64,000 bases of DNA from Niveispirillum lacus (GTDB taxonomy: Bacteria; Pseudomonadota; Alphaproteobacteria; Azospirillales; Azospirillaceae): NCBI RefSeq assembly GCF_002251795.1, contig NZ_NOXU01000032.1, positions 186,001 to 250,000 of the forward strand, read 5' to 3'. A model generated the notes under the pieces. It saw nothing but the letters and a program-made list of their open reading frames with translations. It was not told the origin of the DNA and did not search any database. Position 1 is the stretch's first letter; every line of letters begins with the position of its first letter. The position numbers were made by a program, and so were the translations under genes. Positions 31,201 to 36,173 of this stretch are shown in pieces.

Positions 31201-34200
31201 ACCGGTCAGGACAGCTTCACCTACAGCATCACTGACAAGGCGGGTCTGATCTCCACGGCAAGCGTGACCATCACCATTGATGGTGAGAATAACGACCCGC
31301 TGATCCAGTCGCCCAAGCAGGTGACAATCGCCAAAAACTCCGGTCCCATCGGTCTGTCCATCGACATGCCGGTTGATCCGGACGGCAACCCGCTGTCGGT
31401 GACCATTGGCGAGCTGCCCAGCAATGGTGTGCTGCAATATGCCGATGGCCGGGCCGTTGCTGGCGGCGCCGTTTTGTCGGCGATGGAACTGGCCGGTTTG
31501 ACCTTCCGCGTTGATCCCGGCTTCTCCGGATCGGCGGGCCGCGTCACCTACTCGGTCAGTGACGGGCAAAGGAATGTAGCAAGCGCGGTGGATATTACCA
31601 TCGCCGAGGAACAACTGATTTCCATCGCGGTGACGGACGGTACCCCGTCGGTCCAGGTGGAACCCACGACAAACGGGCTTGTCCCCTACACCTTTACCAT
31701 CAGCCGCACGGCGGGCCAGACCCCCGCGACTGACGGTACTGTCAGCGTTAACTGGCGCATTGATGCGGGCAATGGGATTGACCGGTTCGACTTCGCGAAC
31801 GACGCACTGCCATTCGGCACTGTGACCCTGCGCCCAGGTCAGGCCAGCCAGGACATCACCATCCTGGTGCGCGCCGATACCCTGGTGGAAGGGGATGAAA
31901 CCTTTACAATTGCCCTGGATGGTCTGACATCGTCGGGCCTGGTCCTGGCCCCACGCATCAATGATCCTTCCAGCGCGAGCGGCACGATCCTTGATGGGAC
32001 GCGCGACCGTCTGCCGCCGCAGGTCACCAACATTGACGCACCAGCGGGCGGCGTCCGCTTCGCTGGCGATATGATCGACATTACGCTGACCTTCAGCGAG
32101 GTGGTAACGGTCGGTGGTACGCCGTTCCTTGACCTGCTGGTCGGGAATGTTGCTCGGCAGGCCACTTATGTTAGCGGATCAGGCGGCACTGCGCTGACCT
32201 TCCGGTACACGGTGGCAATGGACGATGTCGACGGCGACGGGATCTCCGTTGCGGGCCGGATCACCGGGGCCGACGGCATCCGCGACGCGGCTGGCAACGC
32301 GACCTTGGCCGATTTTACTGTTCCCGCCAGTGCCTTTTCCAACCTCCTGGTCAATTTTGTCCGCGGCAAAACGGTAGACGGCTATATCAGCGGTGCCCAG
32401 GTCTTTGCTGACGCCAATGGTAATGGCCGGTTCGACGCAGGCGAAGCCAACGCCACCACCGATGCTGCCGGCAATTACACGATCGCCGGGGGCAGCGGCG
32501 CCTATATCATGGTTGGCGGCACCGACATTTCCACGGGCCAGCGGTTTGATGGCGTCTATGAAGCACCAGCCCGCGCCACCATTATTAATCCGCTGACCAG
32601 CGCCATAGTCGGGTTGGCCGGCAGGCAGGCCACAGTACAAGCCAATCTGGCCGCCTCGGCGCAGTTGAAAACAGCCCTGGGTATTGATGCCAGTCTGGAT
32701 CTGCTGAATGTCGATCCGTTGCAGGCGGCCACGGCCAGCGGTGCCACGGCGTCACAGGTGGCCCGTGCGGTGGATGCGCAAGCAGAGGCCGTAAAGATTG
32801 CCAACCTGATCGCGCAGGGCGCGGCCGTGATGAATGGAGCGGCCACGACCACCCTGCCCCCTGGACAAGCGGGTCTCGCTATACTGGATGCGCTGGCCGA
32901 TGCCATCCGTGTCCTGCCCGCCGGATCTACCCTGAACCTGGCCGACAGCTCCACGTTGGCCACCATCCTGCGGGGCGCAGCGGCACGCCTGTCCGGTGTC
33001 GATGCGGGCAGGGTGGGCAACCTGTCCGCCGCTGCCGGCTCAATCATCGCGGCCGGCAATGCCAAAATTGATGCCGCTGCCGCCATTACCGATCCGCTGG
33101 CGGCCCTTACCGCCATGGCACGTGTTCAGGTCGTGATCCAGACCGGCAGCCTTGTGGCCCTGCGGGACGGTGTCGCTGCTGGCAGTCTGGACGCCGCCCT
33201 TGCCAATCTGACAGGTGCCGGACTGGATGCCGCTGTCACGGGCGCAGTTGTGGGGACGATCATCCCCACTCGCCTGTCGATCACTGCCCTGGATGCCACC
33301 AAAGTAGAAGGCGACAGCGGCGCGACCGCTTTCACCTTCCAGGTCACCCGCACGGGCACAGACCTCCGCGCCGCCAGTGTCGATTACCGCGTCAGTGGTG
33401 ATTCGGGCCTGGATGCGGCTGATTTCGGCAGCACCTTGCCAGCGGGCACCATCAGCTTCGCCGCAGGCGAAACCACCAAGACCATCACCCTCAATGTCAG
33501 CGGCGGCACCCTGGTTGAGGCGGATGAACGGTTCACCGTGTCCCTGTCCAATGCCACCGGCGGTATGGATATCCAGGTGGCGCAGGCCATCGGCACTATC
33601 TTGAATGACGACCCGGCCAGCCCGCGCATCATTGCGACCGATGGCGCCGCTGTGCTGGCTGGCCGCAGCACACTGCTGGGTGGTATTGCTGTACAGGCCG
33701 CCCGCAGCAACAGCGTGACCGTCACCCTGACAGCAACAGGCGGGGCCATCACCCTGGTCGGTCCGGCCAGCCAGAGCCGGGGGAGCGGCAGCGTAACGCT
33801 GACCGGTACGCTGGCGGATGTGAATGCCACTTTGGCCGGGCTTTACTTCACGCCCGTCAGTGGCGGCACGGCCGGATCCCTGCGCGTTGTGGCCGGTGAC
33901 AACGCCGTCCCGTTGAGTGACGATCGCACCATCGCTCTGCGGGTCGCGGCCCCACCGGAGAATATTTTGCCGGTGAAACCGGTTGTGGTGGCCGGTGTGG
34001 CCGGAGAGATCATCGGCATCAGCGTCACAGACACCGACAGCCCGACCCTGACCGTCACCCTGACCCCCACCAACGGCACTGTCGCGGTCACCCGATTTGG
34101 GGATGTGACAGTAACGGAAGGTACCAATGGTGCGCTGATCCTTGCCGGCTCAACCGCCGCTATCCGGCAGACATTGGCAAGCGTCGAATTCACCGGCCTG

Positions 34201-35973
34201 ATTGGGCAGCCTGCGGCCACGCTGCGTATCGAAACTGATGACCGCGATGCAATCACACCCAACGACAGTGATCTGATCACCATTGAAGTCCTGCAACCGC
34301 CACAGACGACCGCACCGGAGCGGCTGACCCTTCCGCGCGGGGCGGCGACCGCGATCTCCGGTGTCAGTATCGCGGACGCGGACAGCCCCGTGCTGTCGGT
34401 CACTCTGATTCCGACCGGCGGTGTCGTAGCAGTAACATTGACCGGAAGCGCCAGCCTGACGCAGGTCAGTGACGATGTCATCCGCATCACCGGCAGTGTG
34501 GCGGATATCAACGCCACCTTGGCAACCTTGCTGTTCACCTCGTTTGACACGGTCGCAACGGCGCAGTTGCGGGTCCAGACGTCGGACCTGGATGCCCGCA
34601 CGGCAGACAGTGAAAAGGTCGTGACCATCACCACCGTGGATGATGTGCTGCGCCTGCCAGCATCGGGGGCAACATTGTCCGTCGACCGCTATGCCACCAT
34701 CATCGGCAATAGCGGCCAAGACGTGATCACCTTCACCCGGACAGCCGGCACCACCATGGCGGTAACCCAACTGGAAACGCTGATCGGCAGTGCTGCCCGC
34801 GATGTGGTGACCAGTTCGAGTACCAACGGGTTCACCATGACGGTAGAACTGCTGGAAAGCCTGACCGGTTCCCCGGCCACCGACCTGATCTATCTGGGGG
34901 GTGCCGCCAGCAGCATGTGGTTGCAGGGGATCGAAAGCCTGGTCGGTTCTGTTGGGCGCGACACCGTTACCTTGGGGAATGGCGGCAATGACATCACGGT
35001 CACGGCCCTGGAAACCCTGATCGGCGGCACCGGCATCGACCGGGCCACACTGGCCGGCACGGGTGGGACGATTAGTGTGGAAGGTATTGATAGCCTGATC
35101 GGTGGTACCGGTCTTGATCTGGTCTTTACCAGCCCGGCGGGCGGTTCACTCTGGGCCAGAGGCATCGACGTTCTGGTCGGCGGCAGCGGCATCGACAGCG
35201 TAAGGCTGGCCGATGGTGGCAACAGCCTTCTGGTCCGTGGTCTGGAAACGCTGTTGGGCGGCTCGGGCACCGACATCGTGACCTTGGGCAACAGCGGCGC
35301 CACAATGCTGGTCAGCGGTATCGAAACCCTCATCGGTGGTGCGTCGAAGGATGTGGTTGCCCTCGGTAGCCTGGGCAGCATTGTCAGGGTCAGCGGTATC
35401 GAAACCCTGACCGGCGGCGGCGGGGCGGATATCGTGACGGTGGCTGACGGTAAACCCCTTCGCTTTGATGGGGGGGCCGGGGCCGATCAGGTCACACTCC
35501 ATAACGACGCGGTGGCAGATCAGATTATCTATCGCACGTCCACTGATGGAGCAGCAGCGGGGACCAACATTGGCTTTGACCGCATCACCAATTTCCAGAC
35601 CGCGATCGACAGTCTGCTCCTGGCCGGTAGTTTGCGGAGCCAGTTGGATCGCAATGGCGACGGTTTGGTTCAGGCAGCGGACCGGGCAACAGGCCAGATC
35701 AACATGGCCACGGACGAGGTGGTTCGCCTGACCACAACGGCCAACAGCCTGACCGATGACAGCCTGATCGCCATCCGCACCGCCATTGGTGCCCTTCGCA
35801 ATCCACAAGTGGGGGGGAATGTGATGGTGTTGGCCAGCGATGATAAGGATACAGGGGTCTTTGTTGTGACCAAAACCAACAGCGAACAGAGCATTGCGTC
35901 CAGTGAGATCAAACTGCTGGGTATCGTCTCCAATACACGGTTGGGGACAGGTAACATCACCTTTGGGGGATGA
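16255..35973 (+). CDS. giant RTX-like beta-solenoid surface protein, probable type I secretion substrate (about 6572 aa)
   Basis: A single open frame of 19.7 kb. I start at the ATG at 16255 (GGGGAA 6 bases upstream), not the GTG at 16195. There is no Sec signal peptide and I saw no cysteine. Domains by residue: 80-3750, about 130 repeats of 25-29 residues, each with E-T/S-L-I-G-G-x-G-x-D-x-V then G-N-T-x-x-V; 3754-3796, classical RTX nonapeptides; 3866-3979, Ig-like; 3979-4475, five cadherin-like repeats; 4477-5121, Ig/VCBS-like domains; 5122-5251 and 5673-5789, Calx-beta; 5371-5456, an SdrD-B-like domain with D-A-N-G-N-G-R-F-D-A-G-E; 5456-5671, an Ala-rich helical stretch; 6128-6402, ten more solenoid repeats; 6403-6572, a tail with an EF-hand-like loop D-R-N-G-D-G-L-V-Q-A-A-D (residue 6465) ending N-I-T-F-G-G. 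This suits a calcium-folded, type I secreted adhesin or surface layer. No ABC transporter or membrane-fusion gene is nearby. Flanking glycosyltransferases suggest it is glycosylated. Confidence 0.85.
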   Translation: MAAGGTLTLSGGADVTLSTGTVYSFVRGVGGSQGLVLNTNGQTLTVTNIDHIYSPKVTASTSRKLVNLGSTGGNTLGITFIDTLVGNTGRDTLTFLSTGNSILVSNIETFIGAATGTDFITLSGTGGNTVSISFIESMLGDSGKDVMVSTNTVGTTTTVGLFETIIGNGANDLVASVASANGNTMLVIGFEYVMGNGSRTDVLTLGNGGNTVGVSFADTLFGGSGYDIVTNAYQFNTIQTRTGGMTLSVSGIEYFAGGSAGRDGLTLTDVNTTITIADIDTLTGSSGGQDVVTLDERRTTPIVGSTALVTATSMGTMLISLVETLIGTAQVDVVVMGAPGSTSGTTMSISQIETLIGSSTSTSDFARIRQTGGSTTNVALLETLLGTTGADIVTMTKVGSFTNSMLIQDIETLIGSSGTDAITFTNAGTLTAAAIETLTGTSGADTVQFIAGTSTDGWVVDIETLTGGNTANIIRLSSASTISVDMLGTLIGSSQTDIVTLRTAASGLEVRAVETLIGSSAVDTVRVGADGTSGVTILVSQIETLVGNGAGAVQLAGSGQTVTADMLSTLIGSSGKDVVTLANTGSTIQVTAVETLIGSGGTNAVTFTDTQATILVSGVNTVITASQTLALAGASQTIVIGGVTNILTMPATGGSSDVVLPFETVIGNSGTDIVTVTQTQGSTLAVQLLESLVGSSAVEQVNIIGTHGITMQVSQLESLAGGTGVDAILFGTNAGTVAVQGIESLIGSDGQDAVTGGGTTGFTMAVTAIDTITGSAGINVITATGSTATSAATMLVSALETIIGSVGADSVTLISGSTLLVSALETLVGNSVTDIVTIDSGGSTMNVSTVETLIGSGAGVDVISFTGNNSNVLVTGIESLIGSAGQEAIALSSNGNTVNVSALDSLIGGGGTDVVSMGSNGNSLAAQQIDTLIGGSGLDLLQLLGTDRTTIAVSLLESIAGAIGGTDIVLLNNTNGNTLVVATIETLIGSAGSADVVGSTSFSGLSVLISGVETFIGTSNREILTFASGGGTMMVTAVDSLIGSAAIDLVSFTTTSGTVSVQGVESLVGGGGSDLANLYHSGGNTVTATNVESIIGGSGTDRVTLAGTTAGTFTVSQIETLVGSNATETAIFDSFGSTTTVSMIESLVGNSSFTEVALLVSGGNTVSVSFMDTLIGGSGADTALMSSSSSTMSVSQIESLVGGAGNDAVVLRADGNTVNASLIETLVGGSGSDVVNLGDAAGSTVRVSLIESLIGNNGADIVTAGNSGSTLAVTLVESIIGGSGIDQAVMGGSLGGTLFVAGVESVSGSDGGDLVSIGMTAANTLAVSLVESVQGGSGNDTLVTGPGSNTLLVSLVESIVGNSGVDTVLLAARTNGNVLTVQGVERVLGAADATVDQVIMAAGGGTLAVSLIESLTGSTGTDIASVTGTNGSTMMVALVETLTGGTGTDHVTLAGTGGGSISITAVESLTGNSGTDNVTLASTGGSTLTVTQVESITGNSGNDAVLIGSTSGSTATIAVTLVESLTGGDGSDIALLSSGGNTLTTRLLETIIGNTGPDVVQFGSGGSTVSAIGLESLIGGAGTESVTFTDSAATIFVTGLESVFTNNATLALAGATATVVITADSILQVPSISGNTVSVDSYQTIIGKAGTDVVTFTHASTLATQLLETLIGNGAINVITDTGTDGSTLLVSDIETIIGGTGLDRLRLSSNGNSLSVAALEAVTGGAGTDVVATAGTAGFTMAVELLETIIGNATTNVIVNTGSFGSTLAVSSLETLIGHIGLGSDVALLDNGGSTLLVGEFSSLTGGTATDIISLTTHSSTLSVSAIEAIIGGSGTDAVLVTDAGGVTMTVSHLETLQGGNGADHFTLGNDGQTLMMAGVETIVGGSGRDELFAYSAGTTLTVIGIEAFTGTAGHDQVTVAGNAANTLSISQVESLTGGTGADTALLGTGGNTSAVSLIETLIGNTGSDYVLLTAGTTLTASSLETLIGSGSGNAVTFTDPAATIWVVGIETVHTPNGTITVSGTDLTNGRYIIINNQIINLPSGNDISTYRTVIGSGGADVVTFTTPSTMSVEAVETLIGSSGTDLVSTTGPSGITMLVSLIESLGGGAGLDHITMGTSAGTIDISLVETIIGGSATDTVLLAASGNTVVASLVESLIGGTGKDVVTYGGGGTFASSAIETLLGGTGDQFVTTTGTSGSTMLVEEVETLIGGTGIDDLTLAASGNTVSMGGVETLRGGAGTDIVTLSNLGNTITLVSIETVTGGNGSDIVSLTSGGHTISIRNIETLQGAAGTDVVAVAIGGSTFAVALIETLTGSASIEAVTSTGTAGITLLVDAIDTLIGDSGTDIATLVSNSGNTITVALLETLTGGTGQDAVRFQDGRDTTLRAIALETLIGGTGTDHVVLTSSGTTTTVSLIERLAGGAGTDTVALAAATTLSLALIETLTGSAGTDVVNGTGTLGATLSILSVETIIGDNGTDLVTLAGTGNTVAVALLETLIASSSLDVVNFASLGGTMAVSGVESLIGGSGTDDVTLTDTGNSVTVRALEQLTGSFGKDVVTFLSGGNTTTVSLVETLVGSTGVDVALLSSLGNSLAFGAVESLIGNVGTDVLTATQGGTYAVALIESLAGSSGNDIVSIASSSATMVVSQVETLTGGTGVADTVTLGNQGNTVRVSLLETLIGGSGRDQVTFAPGGNTILVGDIETLTGASGTDAVTLTSTGNTLGMSLLETIIGGLGTDVLLALSNSGNSVGISGIETLIGGTGTEVVTVVGVDSNTMLVERIETFVGGTGTDVIALSDGGGSITIRFVETLTGSSGNDVVTLSTGGHTITVSAVETLTGGSGIDNASLASTGNTVQVFRLESLTGGAGVDVVSYHSNGSTFVMRFLETLIGGVGGDAALLDSGGNTLSVSAMERLISTGEGIDVVTLAATSTLAVVERVETLIGTSGTDVVSSLGTSGATMLMSSFETIIGGTGTHVVTLASSATVLVTSLETLVGGADADQVRLSASGGTLAVSHIETVTGNSGLDVITNMDTSGGTLAVTLLESLTGSGSRDVAVMVNTSNTVSLTGFEAIIGGSGTDLVRLAGSTLTATLIETLIGNNSSAAAILTSSEGNTVTASGLEALVAGAGTDAVTLSGTNNTRLVDFETITGSAGLDNITLGSGGNTLVVEALETLTGGIGTDIATAAVSATMAVALLETLTAGSGTDVITDTGTAGQTIAMQGVETLLGGSGTDVVRLISGSGNSMLITQIETLIGNSGVESVTLGDGGNNILLSRIETITGGAGADIVALQSTLVTIDDVPTLLSSVVVTGIETLIGDNGADLVTLGSGNDTMSVSQIDTINAGAGIDHLRMAAAGTMTVTSLESLTGSIGYDLVTFGGTAGSTIAVTDIEGLIGSTGSDVVTVTNAATGGSTLTLTLIDTLTGGAGYDVAILKGTAVDRQELDGNTTVTVTMLESLATLTNVESIVGAAGTVDVVRLGAGGGTTLSAIGLETLIGNSGTDVVTFTDTGATILVSGVETVYTPTETLSLAGALTTVTIFVPATILYLPSAGATVSVDAFQTIVGDVGKDVVTLTKTTGSQVAVELLETLTGSSYVENVTIANTTGSSMLVALLETLIGNSGEDLVRLDSTGTTMAITRLETLLGGSGTDVLRANGTLGFTMMVSQLETLVGSAGTNIVKAMGSGGNSMLVSLLETIVGGAGLDMVTLSSGSSITAWLLETVVGSTAADMISVATADNGIFTTDGTLTTVLDGGADNDTLTGGAGNDTLIGGIGNDSLTGGSGSDLFDVGNGDTVTDLAESEQLRVSGSVYSESQMTIVDSGANAVLTIDGAITITLLGRAGLTLDNLYTRESTGGTLISVDTVKPTVTSSRPFNTHTPTVTSMSFEVKFSEAVTGVDLADFVITDASGYGRTVTYTMASVTGSGDTYYVALERIEGEGQLRLDVVTGGIRDLAGNILSTSFNGNGLHFVDTRAPTTITGQFTSVVEGATSGTAVGYASAFDVSTVTYSLSDSAGGRFAIDRNTGLVTVANGALIDFETATSHDITVTVSDGRLTGSQTLTINVTNVAPATPTDTDSSANSVVEGAATGTLAGVTVSTSDPGSANLVYSLSDDAGGRFQIDAATGVVSVKDGSKLDFESATSHTITALISDGRTGVAFQSFTIAVTNAPPATPIDNDTADNSVAEGAANGTAVGVTARAADPGQSAVTYSLTNDAGGRFAIDATSGVVTVKDATLLDHEAAASHTVTVQASDSRGGTSNQTFTIAVTNVVPTAPVDNDGAPNSVAEGAATGSLTGVTVRATDPGATAVTYSLTNDADGRFAIDARTGAITVKDASRLDFETAASHEIIAQVSDGRGGVSSQAFTIAVTNIAPTTPVDTDIAANLVRVGATAGTAVGITAVATDPGSTPLTYSLIDDAGGLLAIDSKSGLVSVKEGVTWTTGISGDRTVTVQASDGRGGLSQQSFTLSIMAQTKAPSAPALVASSDLGLSANDGITRTGSLLLTGTAEAGATVNLLIGGTATGQTTVADANGAYSFTVEATTAGTLLFSATAVGKSGLTSEASTATSVTVDATAPTVTGVELVGTPASTAGTLTWRVTFSEPVGGATAAGFGVATTGTATAAIGAVNLVDGRTVEVTATSITGGGTVALTVNGTGIIDIAGNGLGGSVSGTPFIVGQALIAATGLSQDLIYTEDGGSVSLAGASLTQAPANAVLTATLTLADPRLGRIDGGGTYNPATGVWTATGTQAQINAALAAAGFVPVANNDKPTSIFLLITDNVVGNAPVGGTIRLVATPINDAPVVGTAIGDQTLTEGRAFSLTLPSSAFTDVDTGDTRTLTAALAGGGALPAWLGFDAATGQFTGTPGFQDAGTVSVTVTATDKAGATAAQTFTLSVADVNQAPVAVNDTGRVAETGVLSGSGLLDNDTDIDRGDTRTIIGVNGAAAVGSTLTLASGAKLQVNADGTYIYDPNGAFKFLPTGGTGQDSFTYSITDKAGLISTASVTITIDGENNDPLIQSPKQVTIAKNSGPIGLSIDMPVDPDGNPLSVTIGELPSNGVLQYADGRAVAGGAVLSAMELAGLTFRVDPGFSGSAGRVTYSVSDGQRNVASAVDITIAEEQLISIAVTDGTPSVQVEPTTNGLVPYTFTISRTAGQTPATDGTVSVNWRIDAGNGIDRFDFANDALPFGTVTLRPGQASQDITILVRADTLVEGDETFTIALDGLTSSGLVLAPRINDPSSASGTILDGTRDRLPPQVTNIDAPAGGVRFAGDMIDITLTFSEVVTVGGTPFLDLLVGNVARQATYVSGSGGTALTFRYTVAMDDVDGDGISVAGRITGADGIRDAAGNATLADFTVPASAFSNLLVNFVRGKTVDGYISGAQVFADANGNGRFDAGEANATTDAAGNYTIAGGSGAYIMVGGTDISTGQRFDGVYEAPARATIINPLTSAIVGLAGRQATVQANLAASAQLKTALGIDASLDLLNVDPLQAATASGATASQVARAVDAQAEAVKIANLIAQGAAVMNGAATTTLPPGQAGLAILDALADAIRVLPAGSTLNLADSSTLATILRGAAARLSGVDAGRVGNLSAAAGSIIAAGNAKIDAAAAITDPLAALTAMARVQVVIQTGSLVALRDGVAAGSLDAALANLTGAGLDAAVTGAVVGTIIPTRLSITALDATKVEGDSGATAFTFQVTRTGTDLRAASVDYRVSGDSGLDAADFGSTLPAGTISFAAGETTKTITLNVSGGTLVEADERFTVSLSNATGGMDIQVAQAIGTILNDDPASPRIIATDGAAVLAGRSTLLGGIAVQAARSNSVTVTLTATGGAITLVGPASQSRGSGSVTLTGTLADVNATLAGLYFTPVSGGTAGSLRVVAGDNAVPLSDDRTIALRVAAPPENILPVKPVVVAGVAGEIIGISVTDTDSPTLTVTLTPTNGTVAVTRFGDVTVTEGTNGALILAGSTAAIRQTLASVEFTGLIGQPAATLRIETDDRDAITPNDSDLITIEVLQPPQTTAPERLTLPRGAATAISGVSIADADSPVLSVTLIPTGGVVAVTLTGSASLTQVSDDVIRITGSVADINATLATLLFTSFDTVATAQLRVQTSDLDARTADSEKVVTITTVDDVLRLPASGATLSVDRYATIIGNSGQDVITFTRTAGTTMAVTQLETLIGSAARDVVTSSSTNGFTMTVELLESLTGSPATDLIYLGGAASSMWLQGIESLVGSVGRDTVTLGNGGNDITVTALETLIGGTGIDRATLAGTGGTISVEGIDSLIGGTGLDLVFTSPAGGSLWARGIDVLVGGSGIDSVRLADGGNSLLVRGLETLLGGSGTDIVTLGNSGATMLVSGIETLIGGASKDVVALGSLGSIVRVSGIETLTGGGGADIVTVADGKPLRFDGGAGADQVTLHNDAVADQIIYRTSTDGAAAGTNIGFDRITNFQTAIDSLLLAGSLRSQLDRNGDGLVQAADRATGQINMATDEVVRLTTTANSLTDDSLIAIRTAIGALRNPQVGGNVMVLASDDKDTGVFVVTKTNSEQSIASSEIKLLGIVSNTRLGTGNITFGG
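18061..18250 (+). other. solenoid cap/linker 1 of the giant protein
   Basis: The 26-residue rhythm stops after a unit ending V-T-F-T-D-T-Q-A-T-I-L-V-S-G-V. A strand-rich linker with L-A-L-A-G-A follows, then a new block opens with P-F-E-T-V-I-G-N-S-G-T-D. The same layout recurs at 21007, 22241 and 26770, which makes it a defined boundary cassette. Confidence 0.7.
21007..21190 (+). other. solenoid cap/linker 2 of the giant protein
   Basis: Closing motif V-T-F-T-D-S-A-A-T-I-F-V-T-G-L, then T-L-A-L-A-G-A, then the opening motif V-P-S-I-S-G-N-T-V-S-V-D-S-Y-Q-T-I-I-G. Length and order match the other boundary cassettes. Confidence 0.7.
22241..22430 (+). other. solenoid cap/linker 3 of the giant protein
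   Basis: Closing motif V-T-F-T-D-P-A-A-T-I-W-V-V-G-I-E-T-V, then a variant linker with I-T-V-S-G-T-D in place of L-A-L-A-G-A, then the opening motif L-P-S-G-N-D-I-S-T-Y-R-T-V-I-G. It is the most diverged of the four. Confidence 0.65.
26770..26955 (+). other. solenoid cap/linker 4 of the giant protein
   Basis: Closing motif V-T-F-T-D-T-G-A-T-I-L-V-S-G-V-E-T-V, then L-S-L-A-G-A, then the opening motif L-P-S-A-G-A-T-V-S-V-D-A-F-Q-T-I-V-G. It precedes a short final block of about seven units and the RTX nonapeptides. Confidence 0.7.
27514..27640 (+). repeat. classical RTX nonapeptide repeats (calcium-binding)
   Basis: Four consecutive G-G-x-G-x-D-x-L-x units (G-G-A-D-N-D, G-G-A-G-N-D, G-G-I-G-N-D, G-G-S-G-S-D) ending in D-L-F-D-V-G-N-G-D. 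These are canonical calcium-binding RTX turns that fold outside the cell. They lie in the middle of the protein at about residues 3754-3796, not near the C-terminus as is usual. Confidence 0.9.
28190..29680 (+). repeat. five cadherin-like repeats of about 101 residues
   Basis: Repeats 2 to 5 begin N-S-V-V/A-E-G-A (or N-L-V-R-V-G-A) at 28501, 28804, 29107 and 29410, an exact 303-base spacing; the first is slightly shorter (291 bases). Each continues Y-S-L-x-D/N-D-A-G-G-R-F-x-I-D and V-x-V-K-D/E, then L-D-F/H-E-x-A-x-S-H, as in bacterial cadherin-like repeats. Regular spacing points to tandem duplication. Such domains usually form stiff rods in adhesins. Confidence 0.85.
31618..33618 (+). other. 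Calx-beta pair flanking SdrD-B-like and helical segments in the giant protein
   Basis: Two Calx-beta domains (31618-32007 and 33270-33618) show the hallmark V-E-G-D/A-x-x-F-x-I-x-L-x-x: L-V-E-G-D-E-T-F-T-I and L-V-E-A-D-E-R-F-T-V. Between them are an Ig-like domain, a prealbumin/SdrD-B-like domain with a calcium loop (32410), and an Ala-rich alpha-helical stretch (32620-33265) that is unusual inside an otherwise all-beta protein. Confidence 0.7.
34636..35463 (+). repeat. C-terminal solenoid block, about 10 units with the same opening cap
   Basis: It opens with L-P-A-S-G-A-T-L-S-V-D-R-Y-A-T-I-I-G, the cap seen at the internal block boundaries 7.7 kb earlier, then runs for about ten 26-residue units (E-T-L-I-G-G-T-G-I-D and similar). 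The N-terminal repeat family thus reappears after the Ig/cadherin region. Confidence 0.8.
35461..35973 (+). other. probable type I secretion C-terminal region of the giant protein
   Basis: The last 170 residues leave the repeat pattern: F-D-G-G-A-G-A-D, then a mixed region with I-T-N-F-Q-T-A-I-D-S-L, an EF-hand-like loop (35647-35682), and a charge-poor end N-T-R-L-G-T-G-N-I-T-F-G-G. RTX proteins secreted by type I systems commonly have an I-x-N-F-x-x-x-x-D-x-L segment and an uncleaved C-terminal signal. The assignment is by resemblance. Confidence 0.6.
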
Positions 35974-35991
35974 TCCATTCTGCTGACAAAG

Positions 35992-36031
35992 GGGGCTGAC
36001 CGGTGCCAAGCTGCCGATCGGCCCCTTTTTT
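35992..36031 (+). terminator. rho-independent terminator after the giant gene
   Basis: A 12-base stem (GGGGCTGACCGG with CCGATCGGCCCC, two G-U type pairs) with a 10-base loop is followed by six T. It begins 18 bases after the stop codon. Confidence 0.85.
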
Positions 36032-36173
36032 GTCCGGTGCCTTTGACCAGGGGCCATGACCAGCGGCCCAGACACAGGGTTATGCCGGATATAAGCGGGG
36101 GCGGGTAATTGGCTGGTGGATGAGAGTGACCTTAGGTCAGAATTTCAGGCCGGTGGCATGATGGGGACGGGGT

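Noticed and set aside
16410-35731. Many long open frames on the minus strand and in other plus frames inside the giant gene (for example 22096-23466 and 28135-29298)
   Set aside because: They mirror the repeat composition of the giant frame, lack ribosome sites, and their translations are low-complexity shadows of the repeats.
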